From: Flavobacterium solisilvae
Lineage (GTDB): Bacteria; Bacteroidota; Bacteroidia; Flavobacteriales; Flavobacteriaceae
Length of the DNA: 64,000 bases
NCBI RefSeq assembly: GCF_012911605.1
Contig: NZ_JAAMPT010000206.1
Coordinates: forward strand, 62,001-126,000
Reading direction: 5' to 3'
Positions 38,139-46,051 of the stretch are shown in pieces (positions within the stretch are counted from its first letter, which is position 1; each line of letters opens with the position of its first letter). The notes beneath the pieces were generated by a model. The model was not told the DNA's origin, searched no databases, and worked only from the letters and a program-made list of their open reading frames with translations. The position numbers and the translations under genes were made by a program.

Positions 38139-39240
38139 TGGGCAACGAATTTACAGGTAAACAATCTACAACAAAAGTCAATTCGAAAATTGCTCCGCCA
38201 TCTTCGGCATTTTGCAAAGTAATCGTTCCGTTTTGAGCTTCTGTAAAACCTTTAACAATTGACAAACCAAGTCCTGTTCCGCCTGTTTTTGAAGTTTTAA
38301 ATCGATAAAATTTATCAAAAGCTTTGTCTATTTCTTCTGGTGGAAAACCATATCCATCATCAGAAATCGTGATGACACATTTTTTAATTAAATCAATATG
38401 AAGGTCATAATCGGCATCAACTTCATACTTAACTTGTATCGAAACCGTTGCTCCTTTTGGCGTATGCTGCGACGAATTGTAAACAAGATTATAAATTATT
38501 TGCTCCATTAAACCGTAATCCAATTTAAAAAGAGGCAAATTTTCATCGATATTGATTACTATTTTATGATTTTTAGTTTCTTCCGAAAGACGATTGCAAA
38601 CATTATACACAATCTCTTTTACATCGCACCAATCCAATTTTGGCTGAATATATCCCGATTCTAAACGTGACATATTCAACAGATTTTCGACCTGATAATT
38701 GAGTTTCATTGAAGCTTTTTCAATTTCGCTATGTAATTTTTGTTGGGTTTCTTGAGTAAGATTTACATTTTTTTGTTGTAATGTATCAATGGAACCAACA
38801 ATTGCAGCAATTGGTGTTCGCAATTCATGCGATAACGAATCGAGCAATGTATTGTATAATTTTAATGTGCTTGCTCGCGTTTCTTTGATATGGATTGCGC
38901 GTTGCATTCGCTTGAAATTATTCGTCAAAACCGCATTTATCAATGCAATAATGAAATACATAAAAAGCAATAAAATATCTTCAGGTTTATCAATATGAAG
39001 TGTAAAATAGGGTTTGATAAACACAAAGTTTAAAGCCAACGCACTTAAAACTGCACCTAATAAAACTGGTTTAATTTCAAGAAAAATAGCTAATAACGAA
39101 ACGACTACTAAAAGAAGATAACCAACTATTCTATAATCGATAATATCTCTAACCAACAAACACAAAATTGTTACTAATGCTACTGATGAAAAACTTACAG
39201 CATATTGATTTTTAGCACTTTTAAAGAATAACTTGTCCAC
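38131..39240 (-). CDS. KdpD-like sensor kinase lacking the N-terminal KdpD/Usp region
   Basis: A 369-residue protein starting at GTG 39240. It opens with DUF4118-type membrane helices (AVSFSSVALVTILCLLV, VVSLLAIFLEIKPVLLGAVLSALALNFVFIKP), the KdpD transmembrane module, then a kinase core. The phosphoacceptor H138 is in LLDSLSHELRTPIAAIVGS. The ATP-binding boxes are IIYNLVYNSSQHTP, ISDDGYGFPPEEI and GGTGLGLSIVKGF. Compared with E. coli KdpD (about 890 residues), it lacks the ~400-residue N-terminal KdpD and Usp domains. It pairs with the KdpE-like gene it overlaps. A TAACTTTG box lies 16 bases upstream. Confidence 0.85.
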   Translation of the reverse strand: MDKLFFKSAKNQYAVSFSSVALVTILCLLVRDIIDYRIVGYLLLVVVSLLAIFLEIKPVLLGAVLSALALNFVFIKPYFTLHIDKPEDILLLFMYFIIALINAVLTNNFKRMQRAIHIKETRASTLKLYNTLLDSLSHELRTPIAAIVGSIDTLQQKNVNLTQETQQKLHSEIEKASMKLNYQVENLLNMSRLESGYIQPKLDWCDVKEIVYNVCNRLSEETKNHKIVINIDENLPLFKLDYGLMEQIIYNLVYNSSQHTPKGATVSIQVKYEVDADYDLHIDLIKKCVITISDDGYGFPPEEIDKAFDKFYRFKTSKTGGTGLGLSIVKGFTEAQNGTITLQNAEDGGAIFELTFVVDCLPVNSLPNE

Positions 39241-39256
39241 TGTTATTAATTTTTGA

Positions 39257-39264
39257 CAAAGTTA
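39257..39264 (-). promoter_or_regulatory. Candidate -7 box of the kinase gene
   Basis: The minus strand reads TAACTTTG (an exact TAnnTTTG) 16 bases before the GTG start at 39240. It supports that start and separate transcription of the potassium locus. Confidence 0.5.
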
Positions 39265-39329
39265 CGGCGATAGTTGTAAGTAAAATATATTTTAAAGAAT
39301 AGAAAATATAAAGATTTTATAAAGATTTA

Positions 39330-39767
39330 TTATTTCCTTCTTGTATCAACCAAATGAATGATTTTCCAGCCCAAAGCTTCATTTTCTTTGAAAAGAGTAA
39401 AAGCATTTACACCTTTATGGCTTAGCTTTCCATTGATGTAGAATTCATAAGGTGTCCAAACATGTGCCATTGTTCCATCAATTTGGATAGAATAACTCAA
39501 AATTCGTTCTTCAAATTTTATATCCGAAGGAATGGTTGCCATTGAATGATAGAATTCTTTGGGCATTTCTTCGGATATTTTATTTCCTTTTATACCTTCT
39601 GATAGTGATTGTAATTTTAATTTATCGCTACAAACTGACTTGATTTTGATGGTATCTTTTGCATGAAATCCTTCAAAAAAAGTTTCAATTGTTTTTTGAA
39701 CTGCTTCCTTTTGTGCATTGGAAACAAAACCAAGTAATAAAATCAAAATCAGGAAATATCGTTTCAT
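39330..39767 (-). CDS. Secreted NTF2-like (DUF4440-type) protein
   Basis: A protein of 145 residues with a signal peptide (MKRYFLILILLLGFVSNAQ). The pattern of a single NTF2-like cone follows: VQKTIETFFEGFHAKDTIKIKSVCSDKLKLQSL, then IQIDGTMAHVWTPYEFYINGKLSHKGVNAFTLFKENEALGWKIIHLVDT. NTF2-like proteins bind small ligands or act as enzymes; nothing indicates which here. It is the third gene after the NatAB-like ABC exporter, four bases after the permease. Confidence 0.65.
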   Translation of the reverse strand: MKRYFLILILLLGFVSNAQKEAVQKTIETFFEGFHAKDTIKIKSVCSDKLKLQSLSEGIKGNKISEEMPKEFYHSMATIPSDIKFEERILSYSIQIDGTMAHVWTPYEFYINGKLSHKGVNAFTLFKENEALGWKIIHLVDTRRK

Positions 39768-39771
39768 GTTT

Positions 39772-41076
39772 TTAGTATTTTAACCATCTGTACAATTCTT
39801 TCCATGTTGGTTTTTTGCCATACATCAAAATTCCAACACGGTAAATTTTGGACGCAAACCAAACTACTAAAAAGAAGGTTGCAAATAATATAATCAGTGA
39901 AAGTGCTATTTGCCAAAGCGGAACTCCAAACGGAATTCGCATCATCATTACGATTGGTGATGTTAATGGTATCATAGAGAAAACAGTAGCAACGGTTCCG
40001 TGTGGATCATTGATTACGGTAAAAAATCCAATATAAACTCCTAAAATTAAAGGCATAATGATTGGCAATAAAAATTGTTGCGAATCGGTTTCGTTATCAA
40101 CTGCTGCGCCAATGGATGCATAGAATGAACTGTACAAGAAATAACCTCCGATGAAGTAGAAAATAAACGAAATTAGAATTGTAGCAATTGGTAAATTCCA
40201 CAATTCCTTAATATAGAGTTGCATTGTTCCACCCATTTCTTGCTTAGCCATTTGTATTGCTTGATCTTCCATTCCTGAAGTTGCGCCCATTTGTACATTG
40301 AAAAATGTGGAAAGAACAAACATCGCTACTAGTCCAAGAAACGCCCAAATTAAAAACTGTAAAATTCCTGCTAATGAAGTTCCTATAATTTTTCCCATCA
40401 TCAATTGAAATGGTTTTACCGATGAAATAATAACTTCAATAATTCTCGAAACTTTTTCTTCAATAACGCTTCGCATGACCATGTTACCATAAATAACAAT
40501 AAACATCATAATCAAATAACCAAATGCTCCGCCAATTCCAATCTTGATTTCGTTCAATCCTTTGAGTGCTTCTTCTCCAGTTGCTTTAGTCAAATGAATG
40601 GATACATCGGATTTTGCTTTTTTGATTGCTAAAGTATCTAAACCTGCTTTTTGGAAATTTTCTTGTGTTAATTTATGATTGATAACCTCTTCGATATCAC
40701 TAATAAACATCACACTTGGACTATCATTTGAAATATACTGAATTGATTTTTGAAGCGAATCATTAGAGGAAACATTTGGAATAACTAAAAGTCCTTCATA
40801 AGCTTCAGAAACGATACTATCTTTTAAAACTTGAAGATTTATGGTAGAAAAATCGACGTATTTATATTCTTCATCGCTTTTAAATTCACTGAAAAATTTA
40901 CCCGATTGGTCATGAACTGCAATCGTTTTTAAATCGGCTTTCATCGTACTTAAATAGCCAACAAAAACAGCAATTCCAACAAACAATAATGGACTTAAAA
41001 AAGTCATGACGATGAATGATTTGTTACGAACTTTGGCAACAAATTCTCTTTTGATGATTAGACTTAATTTGCTCAT
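39772..41076 (-). CDS. ABC-2 permease, NatB-like
   Basis: A 434-residue protein with one N-terminal helix (SFIVMTFLSPLLFVGIAVFVGYLSTM), a large extracytoplasmic domain of about 150 residues, and about five C-terminal helices such as GAFGYLIMMFIVIYGNMVMRSVIEEKVSRIIEVIISSVKPFQLMMGKIIG. The VIEEK-S-R-EV block is typical of NatB-type exporters (Na+ or drug efflux). It shares one base with the ATPase stop at 41076, so the two form one transporter. Its substrate is not deducible. Confidence 0.85.
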   Translation of the reverse strand: MSKLSLIIKREFVAKVRNKSFIVMTFLSPLLFVGIAVFVGYLSTMKADLKTIAVHDQSGKFFSEFKSDEEYKYVDFSTINLQVLKDSIVSEAYEGLLVIPNVSSNDSLQKSIQYISNDSPSVMFISDIEEVINHKLTQENFQKAGLDTLAIKKAKSDVSIHLTKATGEEALKGLNEIKIGIGGAFGYLIMMFIVIYGNMVMRSVIEEKVSRIIEVIISSVKPFQLMMGKIIGTSLAGILQFLIWAFLGLVAMFVLSTFFNVQMGATSGMEDQAIQMAKQEMGGTMQLYIKELWNLPIATILISFIFYFIGGYFLYSSFYASIGAAVDNETDSQQFLLPIIMPLILGVYIGFFTVINDPHGTVATVFSMIPLTSPIVMMMRIPFGVPLWQIALSLIILFATFFLVVWFASKIYRVGILMYGKKPTWKELYRWLKY

Positions 41077-41999
41077 TATTTATCGCTTACAGTTTTAATA
41101 AAAATATCGTTCACACTCGGGATTTTCTCCATAAAATGAGTTACTTGTCCGCGTTGAATTAACAGGTTTAAAAGTTCGTTTGGTGTTGATGTTCCAATGT
41201 TGATTTGTAATTTCAATTCGTCGTGCAGTGATTTGAAATCGGTTTGTGAAAGCGTGAATTTTTGCGACAAATCATACATCAATCCTTCAACATTATCGGT
41301 CAAAATTCCAACTTCATACTCATTAGTTCTGAATTGTTTCTTTACATCCGAAAGTTTTCCTTCGATAAGTTTATTCGATTTATGAATTAAAGCAATATGA
41401 TCACACATTTCTTCCACGCTTTCCATTCGATGGGTTGAAAAAATAACCGAAGTTCCTTTTCTATTCAACTCGATGATTTCGTCTTTAATCAAATTAGCAT
41501 TTACTGGATCAAAACCAGAAAATGGTTCGTCAAGTATCAATAATTTAGGTTTATGCAAAACGGTTACCACAAACTGAACTTTTTGCGCCATTCCTTTTGA
41601 CAATTCCTGCATTTTTTTGTTCCACCAACCTTGAATTTCCAATCGGTCGAACCAATAGTCTAATTCGCGTTTGGCTTCGGCTTTTGAAAGTCCTTTTAAC
41701 TGAGCCAAATACAAACATTGCTCGCCTACTTTCATCGTTTTATACAAACCGCGTTCTTCTGGCATATAACCAATTGTACTAACATGATTTGGGTTTAATT
41801 TTTCTCCATCGAGAATAATTTCGCCACTATCTGGCATTGTTATTTGGTTAATTATTCTAATTAAAGATGTTTTTCCGGCACCATTTGGACCAAGAAGTCC
41901 ATAAATACTACCTTTTGGAACGGTTAAAGAAACTTCGTTAAGCGCAGTATAATCGCCATATTGTTTGACTACATTTTTTACTTCAAGTATATTACTCAT
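41076..41999 (-). CDS. ABC exporter ATPase, NatA-like
   Basis: A protein of 307 residues from ATG 41999. Walker A is LLGPNGAGKTSLIRII, the Q-loop is IGYMPEERGLYKTMKV, the signature ELSKGMAQKVQFVVT, Walker B LLILDEPFSGFDPVN, and the switch histidine is in IFSTHRMESVEEMCDHI. The C-terminal 70 residues resemble DUF4162. The P-E-E-R-G-L block is typical of NatA-like proteins. I chose ATG 41999; a TTG at 42014 would extend into the 19-bp tandem repeats. It pairs with the permease at 39772. Confidence 0.9.
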   Translation of the reverse strand: MSNILEVKNVVKQYGDYTALNEVSLTVPKGSIYGLLGPNGAGKTSLIRIINQITMPDSGEIILDGEKLNPNHVSTIGYMPEERGLYKTMKVGEQCLYLAQLKGLSKAEAKRELDYWFDRLEIQGWWNKKMQELSKGMAQKVQFVVTVLHKPKLLILDEPFSGFDPVNANLIKDEIIELNRKGTSVIFSTHRMESVEEMCDHIALIHKSNKLIEGKLSDVKKQFRTNEYEVGILTDNVEGLMYDLSQKFTLSQTDFKSLHDELKLQINIGTSTPNELLNLLIQRGQVTHFMEKIPSVNDIFIKTVSDK

Positions 42000-42010
42000 A
42001 TTTTTTTGTT

Positions 42011-42147
42011 TCAAAAATCAATTTCAACTTCAAAAATCAATTTCAACTTCAAAAATCAATTTCAATTACAAATTCAAATTGTTTTTTGAAGTTGATTTTT
42101 GCTATTGCTTTTTGCTATTGACTTTTGAAGTTGTTTTTTGCTATTGC
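42011..42147. repeat. Tandem and inverted repeats upstream of the ABC ATPase gene
   Basis: Three tandem copies of the 19-mer TCAAAAATCAATTTCAACT lie at 42011-42029, 42030-42048 and 42049-42067 (the last with one change). Downstream, TTTTTGAAGTTGATTTTTG and three copies of TTTTTGCTATTG (42096, 42109, 42135) repeat related words in the inverse orientation. The array starts 12 bases before the ATPase ATG, so it is in the leader or promoter. Confidence 0.7.
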
Positions 42148-42230
42148 ATTCGGTAAAAGTAATTGAAAAATTGCATTTCAAAAAAAAACCCACCCAATAA
42201 AATGAATTACAGGATGGGAAAAATTGCTAT

Positions 42231-42258
42231 GAAAAAGAAATTACTTGTTTCCAAGTAA
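42231..42258 (-). terminator. Rho-independent terminator after dnaJ
   Basis: On the minus strand a stem TTACTTG (42258-42252), a GAAA loop and CAAGTAA (42247-42241) are followed by TTTCTTTTTC. It ends the grpE-dnaJ transcript 30 bases after the dnaJ stop. Confidence 0.75.
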
Positions 42259-42287
42259 CACATTCAAATATAAAATTATTTTTTTAA

Positions 42288-43412
42288 TTATGAAAACATA
42301 TCTTTCACTTTTTCAAAAAAAGATTTATCACTTTTTTCAGGATGCGGAACAAAGTTCTCGTCAGTCATTGCTTTTTCAAAGAATTGACGCTGTTCTTTAT
42401 TCAAAGTCTTTGGTGTCCAAACGTTTATATGAACTAGTAAATCACCATTGCCATAACTGTTTAAACTAGGAATTCCCTTGCCTTTTAGTCTTAAAATTTT
42501 ACCCGACTGAATTCCTTCTTCTAATTTAATTCTCACTTTTCCGTTTACAGCTTCAATATCTTTTGAAACTCCAAGTGCGGCTTCAGCAAAACTGATGTAT
42601 AAATCGTAGTGTAAATTTTCGCCTTCACGTTTTAAATACTCATGTTCTTGCTCTTCAATAGCCACAATTAAATCGCCTGCAATTCCGTTTCCTGGTGCAT
42701 CATTTCCTTTGCCTGAAACTTTTAATTGCATTCCGTCAACAACACCTGCTGGAATTTTGATAGAAACGGTTTCGTCTTCTAAAATCATTCCGTAAGCATC
42801 GGCATTATTAGGTTTACTTTCAATCGTTTGTCCAGAACCGCCACAAACATGGCACGTTGTAGCTGTTTGCATTCTACCTAAAATAGTATTGGTCACTTTT
42901 AAAACTTGACCTTGACCATTACAAGTTGAACAGGTTTTATATTTTACGCCTGGCGCTTGAATTTTTCTTTTAACTTTTACTTTTTTCTCAACACCATTGG
43001 CAATTTCTTCCAAAGTCAATTTTACTTTGATACGAAGATTGCTTCCTTTAACACGGCGTTGTCCACTCGAATTTCCGCCAAAGCCACCAAAACCACTTCC
43101 TCCAAATGCACCGCCAAAAATATCTCCAAACTGACTGAAAATATCATCCATGTTCATGTGTCCATGACCACCAAAACCACCAGCGCCATCAAATGCTTGA
43201 TGACCATATTGATCGTATTTTGCTTTTTTATTTGGATCGCTTAATACTTCATAAGCTTCGGCAGCTAATTTAAAATTCTCCTCAGCAGTTGGATTTCCTG
43301 GATTTTTATCAGGATGAAATTCTATCGCTTTTTTTCGATATGCCTTTTTTATTTCATCAGCCGAAGCACTTTTGGAAATGCCTAATATTTCGTAAAAATC
43401 TTTTTTGCTCAT
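42288..43412 (-). CDS. dnaJ: Chaperone DnaJ with reduced zinc domain
   Basis: A 374-residue type I DnaJ. The J domain has H33-P34-D35 in EFHPDKNPG, the Gly/Phe-rich linker covers about 75-120, and the substrate domains end in a dimerisation segment ([21 protein letters not shown]). The zinc region has only two CxxCxGxG repeats: CSTCNGQG (C161, C164) and CHVCGGSG (C187, C190), where canonical DnaJ has four, so only one zinc site can form. DnaJ delivers substrates to DnaK. grpE lies just upstream, separated by a palindrome and a second hairpin. No DnaJ-specific promoter box is visible. Confidence 0.95.
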   Translation of the reverse strand: MSKKDFYEILGISKSASADEIKKAYRKKAIEFHPDKNPGNPTAEENFKLAAEAYEVLSDPNKKAKYDQYGHQAFDGAGGFGGHGHMNMDDIFSQFGDIFGGAFGGSGFGGFGGNSSGQRRVKGSNLRIKVKLTLEEIANGVEKKVKVKRKIQAPGVKYKTCSTCNGQGQVLKVTNTILGRMQTATTCHVCGGSGQTIESKPNNADAYGMILEDETVSIKIPAGVVDGMQLKVSGKGNDAPGNGIAGDLIVAIEEQEHEYLKREGENLHYDLYISFAEAALGVSKDIEAVNGKVRIKLEEGIQSGKILRLKGKGIPSLNSYGNGDLLVHINVWTPKTLNKEQRQFFEKAMTDENFVPHPEKSDKSFFEKVKDMFS

Positions 43413-43428
43413 ATTTATTAATTTTATT

Positions 43429-43448
43429 AAACGTGATAAATCACGTTT
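43429..43448. repeat. 9-bp-stem palindrome between grpE and dnaJ
   Basis: AAACGTGAT at 43429-43437 and ATCACGTTT at 43440-43448 are perfect inverted repeats with a two-base centre. It lies 17 bases upstream of the dnaJ ATG on the minus strand, in the leader. It is not followed by a T run, so it is not a terminator. Confidence 0.7.
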
Positions 43449-43455
43449 CTATTCA

Positions 43456-43499
43456 AAAAGTTGTAATTGGAAATTAATTAATTTCCGATTACAACTTTT
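43456..43499. repeat. 22-bp-arm palindrome centred on the grpE stop codon
   Basis: The arms 43456-43477 and 43478-43499 are inverted repeats with one mismatch and no loop. The right arm, read on the minus strand, is the end of grpE (codons for ...KVVIGN and the stop), and the left arm is its mirror downstream. It is followed on the minus strand by TGAATAG, so the transcript has a very strong hairpin between grpE and dnaJ. Confidence 0.85.
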
Positions 43500-44047
43500 G
43501 GAAAACGAATAATTTTATCGCCCAATTTATATCCTTTTTCAACTACATCAACAATTTTTCCTTTCAAATCATCGCTTGGCGCAGGAATTTGAGAAATTGC
43601 TTCAGCAAAATCACCATCAAAACTGTCACCAGCTTTAACCTCAATTTGCTCCAATCCTTTGGAAACCAATGTTGATTTTAATTTTTCATGAATTAATTCA
43701 ACTCCTTTTGCCAAAGTTTCATCACCACTTTTTGAAATTTGCGTCATTGCTCTGTCAAAATCGTCTAAAACTGGCAACATGGCTTGTAAAACTTCTTGAT
43801 TGGCAGTTTTGAATAAATCAATACGTTCTTTTGTCGTTCTTTTTTTGAAGTTTTCAAATTCAGCAAAAAGACGAAGAAATTTATCTTTCTCTTTTGCTAA
43901 TTCTTCCTGCAATTGCTCTTCAACACTAAGTTCTTCGGCAGTTTCAACTTCGTTTACAACATTTTCAGTCTCATTTTCAATTGGATCTTTATCTCTATTT
44001 TCAGTATTCATTGATGTTTTATTTTTAAAAATATCTTTAATTTTCAT
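43478..44047 (-). CDS. grpE: Nucleotide-exchange factor GrpE
   Basis: A 189-residue protein from ATG 44047. An acidic N-terminus leads into the long dimer helix (ELSVEEQLQEELAKEKDKFLRLFAEFENFKKRTTKERIDLFKTANQEVLQAMLPVLDDFDRAM), then the beta-wing: GDSFDGDFAEAISQIPAPSDDLKGKIVDVVEKGYKLGDKIIRFPKVVIGN. GrpE exchanges ADP for ATP on DnaK. A consensus promoter begins 17 bases upstream and excludes a longer start. dnaJ follows in the same direction. The last codons form the right arm of a 22-bp palindrome. Confidence 0.95.
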   Translation of the reverse strand: MKIKDIFKNKTSMNTENRDKDPIENETENVVNEVETAEELSVEEQLQEELAKEKDKFLRLFAEFENFKKRTTKERIDLFKTANQEVLQAMLPVLDDFDRAMTQISKSGDETLAKGVELIHEKLKSTLVSKGLEQIEVKAGDSFDGDFAEAISQIPAPSDDLKGKIVDVVEKGYKLGDKIIRFPKVVIGN

Positions 44048-44063
44048 ATTGTTGATTTGTATG

Positions 44064-44096
44064 CAAAAGTACTGCCATTTCTCTTTTTTTGCCAAA
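44064..44096 (-). promoter_or_regulatory. Promoter of grpE-dnaJ
   Basis: On the minus strand TTTG (44096-44093) is followed after 21 bases by TACTTTTG (44071-44064), an exact TAnnTTTG box. The start codon is 16 bases further downstream at 44047. Confidence 0.65.
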
Positions 44097-44230
44097 TTGT
44101 CATATTTTTTATTGAAATTGGCACTAAAAATTTAATAAAATTTTAAGACTAAATCGATTTCGCTTTGTTTAAATTTGTGGATATAAAGGTTAAGGTTTTA
44201 AGTTGATATATTATTAATTCGAATGCAAAT

Positions 44231-44267
44231 AAAAAAAGGACTTCAAAATTTGAAGCCCTTTTTTTTT
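44231..44267 (-). terminator. Bidirectional terminator downstream of the thioredoxin genes
   Basis: A-rich flank, GG-A-CTTCAAA, a short centre, TTTGAAG-C-CC, then eight T: a strong hairpin with one mismatch, lying 15 bases after the stop of the gene at 44283 on the minus strand. The symmetric A and T flanks allow use in either direction. Confidence 0.75.
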
Positions 44268-44282
44268 ATGTAAATCAATAGG

Positions 44283-44885
44283 TTATGCTTTTTTCTTCAC
44301 TTTGATAGAACATCCAATGGCTTTGGTTGTTTCTGGCATTGGTGCTTGTCCATTTTCTAAAGCTGCAATGGCATTTTCTAGGTATTTTTCTTTTACTGCC
44401 GAAGCATCATCCGAATTATCATCGATTGCACCAATATATTTTACAACATGATTTTTATCTAAAAGAAACACATGAGGCGTTTTTGTCGCACCATATTGTG
44501 GATAAATTTTTTGACCTTCATCCACTAAATATGGAAAAGCAAATTTTTTGTCTTTGGCTTTCTTTTGCATGAATTCAAAAGTATCGTCTGGTTGCGCGAT
44601 TGGATCATTTGGGTTGATTGCCAATAAGATATAACCCTTTGATTTATATTTTTTTGCCAAATCGTTAATTCTGTCTTCATATTTTACGGCAAACGGACAC
44701 GTATTACAAGTAAAAACTAAAATAAAACCTTTGGCATCTTTATAATCAGCCATGCTGTAGAATTTACCGTCAACTGATTTTAATTTGAAATCGGTTGCTG
44801 TGTCGCCAGGTTGATAACCCGTAGACAAACTGTTTCCTACCAATAAGGACGACATGAAAATTAAAATTATTGGAATTGCTTTCAT
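44283..44885 (-). CDS. Secreted thioredoxin-fold (AhpC/TSA-like) protein
   Basis: A protein of 200 residues with a signal peptide (MKAIPIILIFMSSLLVGNSLSTG). The thioredoxin-like fold has DTATDFKLKSVDGKFYSMADYKDAKGFILVFTCNTCPFAVKYEDRINDLAKKY, with the active pair C60-N-T-C63. A cis-Pro follows in ATKTPHVFLLDKNHVVKYIGAIDD. It matches the thioredoxin family often labelled redoxin in flavobacteria. It probably acts in periplasmic thiol redox control. Its start is seven bases after the TlpA-like gene stop, so the two form an operon. Confidence 0.85.
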   Translation of the reverse strand: MKAIPIILIFMSSLLVGNSLSTGYQPGDTATDFKLKSVDGKFYSMADYKDAKGFILVFTCNTCPFAVKYEDRINDLAKKYKSKGYILLAINPNDPIAQPDDTFEFMQKKAKDKKFAFPYLVDEGQKIYPQYGATKTPHVFLLDKNHVVKYIGAIDDNSDDASAVKEKYLENAIAALENGQAPMPETTKAIGCSIKVKKKA

Positions 44886-44891
44886 AAATTA

Positions 44892-45383
44892 TTATTTTAG
44901 ATTGATAAATGAGTTTATATATTCGTTGAGTTCTTCAAAATTTTCAAAATCGCGTTCGGCAAATTGTTTTTTCTTTCCATTGAGAAGTAACGTTGCCGGA
45001 ATTGCGCCCGACCAGTCGGTATCAACTTTGGAAAGCCACGTGTTATAATCTTTGTCTGCCAAAAGCAAAACTTTGGATTTCAGTTTTCTTTTTTCGATAA
45101 ACGGAATGAGTTTTTTGTCTAAATCTTTTTTGCTATCCAAACTTACCAAAATGACTTTTACGTTTTTATTTTCGGAGTTTAGTTTTTCAAAATAAGGTAA
45201 CTCTTTGATACACGGCGCACACCAAGTTGCCCAAAAATTGATAACATATACGTTTTCGTCTTCAATCAAAACGTTTTTGGCAAATTCATCATACGTGTCA
45301 TAAACCGTAACTTTTTCCTGCGCTTGAACCGAAAAAGCAACGAAAAGCAAAACGAATAAATAATGAATGGATTTTTTTGTCAT
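44892..45383 (-). CDS. TlpA-like periplasmic thioredoxin
   Basis: A protein of 163 residues with a signal peptide (MTKKSIHYLFVLLFVAFSVQAQ). The TlpA-type core has VYVINFWATWCAPCIKELPYFEKLN with redox pair C55-C58, KVILVSLDSKK, and GAIPATLLLNGKKKQFAERDF containing the cis-Pro. It reduces disulfides in periplasmic or outer-membrane partners, for example in cytochrome maturation. It is the first gene of a two-gene thioredoxin operon. Confidence 0.88.
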   Translation of the reverse strand: MTKKSIHYLFVLLFVAFSVQAQEKVTVYDTYDEFAKNVLIEDENVYVINFWATWCAPCIKELPYFEKLNSENKNVKVILVSLDSKKDLDKKLIPFIEKRKLKSKVLLLADKDYNTWLSKVDTDWSGAIPATLLLNGKKKQFAERDFENFEELNEYINSFINLK

Positions 45384-45467
45384 AATGCACGAAGTTACTG
45401 AGTTATAACAAGAAGCTGTTTGGTGTTAACAAAATTTTATTACTGTTTTGCAATTGTTACAAGCAAA

Positions 45468-45557
45468 CTTTGTCATTCTGAACATAGCGTTAGCGAAGTG
45501 AAGAATCTCATGACGAAAATAAGTTGATGAGATTCCTCGTTCCTCGAAATGACAAAG
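45468..45557. repeat. Inverted-repeat element C (90 bp)
   Basis: The ends are CTTTGTCATT (45468-45477) and AATGACAAAG (45548-45557), exact inverted repeats, with an inner pair GAATCTCAT / ATGAGATTC. It shares the words GAGATTC and AATGACAA with elements A and B but has a different middle containing AGCGTTAGCGAAGTG. It sits 43 bases before the gene at 45601. Confidence 0.7.
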
Positions 45558-45600
45558 TTGATGTAAAAATCCTTACTTTAGTAATTTATTTTTACAAATT

Positions 45601-46002
45601 ATGAAAGAAGAAATTGCTACTTATATTTCGCTTTTGGATGAAAATTATCAGGAAATTGCTAATCGATTATTTGAAACGATTGAAGCGAATTTGGTTTCAA
45701 CCGAAAATAAAATTTGGCATCGTCATCCGGTTTGGTTTATAGACGGAAACCCGATTGTTGGCTTTGACAAATTAAAAAACGGTTTGCGGTTAATGTTTTG
45801 GAGTGGCGCCAATTTTGATGAAAATCAACTGAAAATTGGCTCTGGAAAATTTAAAGATGCTTCAATAACTTATACATCTTTAGACCAAGTAAATACTGAT
45901 GATGTAAAGCGTTGGGTTGAAAAATCTGCCAAAATACAATGGGATTATAAAAACATCGTAAAACGAAAAGGAAAGTTGGAACCGTTGGTTGGGATTGAGT
46001 AA
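45601..46002 (+). CDS. DUF1801-like small protein
   Basis: A protein of 133 residues: MKEEIATYISLLDENYQEIANRLFETIEANLVSTENKIWHRHPVWFIDGNPIVGFDKLKNGLRLMFWSG. The pattern of an iron-sulphur-like or YdhG/DUF1801 domain fits: an N-terminal helix, then a conserved I-W-H-x-x-P-V-W-F and GF..L..G..L.FWSG. No signal peptide; cytoplasmic. Function unknown. A TACTTTAG sequence about 30 bases upstream may be its -7 box. Confidence 0.65.
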   Translation: MKEEIATYISLLDENYQEIANRLFETIEANLVSTENKIWHRHPVWFIDGNPIVGFDKLKNGLRLMFWSGANFDENQLKIGSGKFKDASITYTSLDQVNTDDVKRWVEKSAKIQWDYKNIVKRKGKLEPLVGIE

Positions 46003-46051
46003 AAATTTATATTTTTACAATTGTAAGATATATAAATATTTGTAAAAGTAT

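Noticed and set aside
42011..42067. Three 19-bp repeats as a CRISPR array
   Set aside because: The copies are directly adjacent with no spacers, and no cas genes are in the window.
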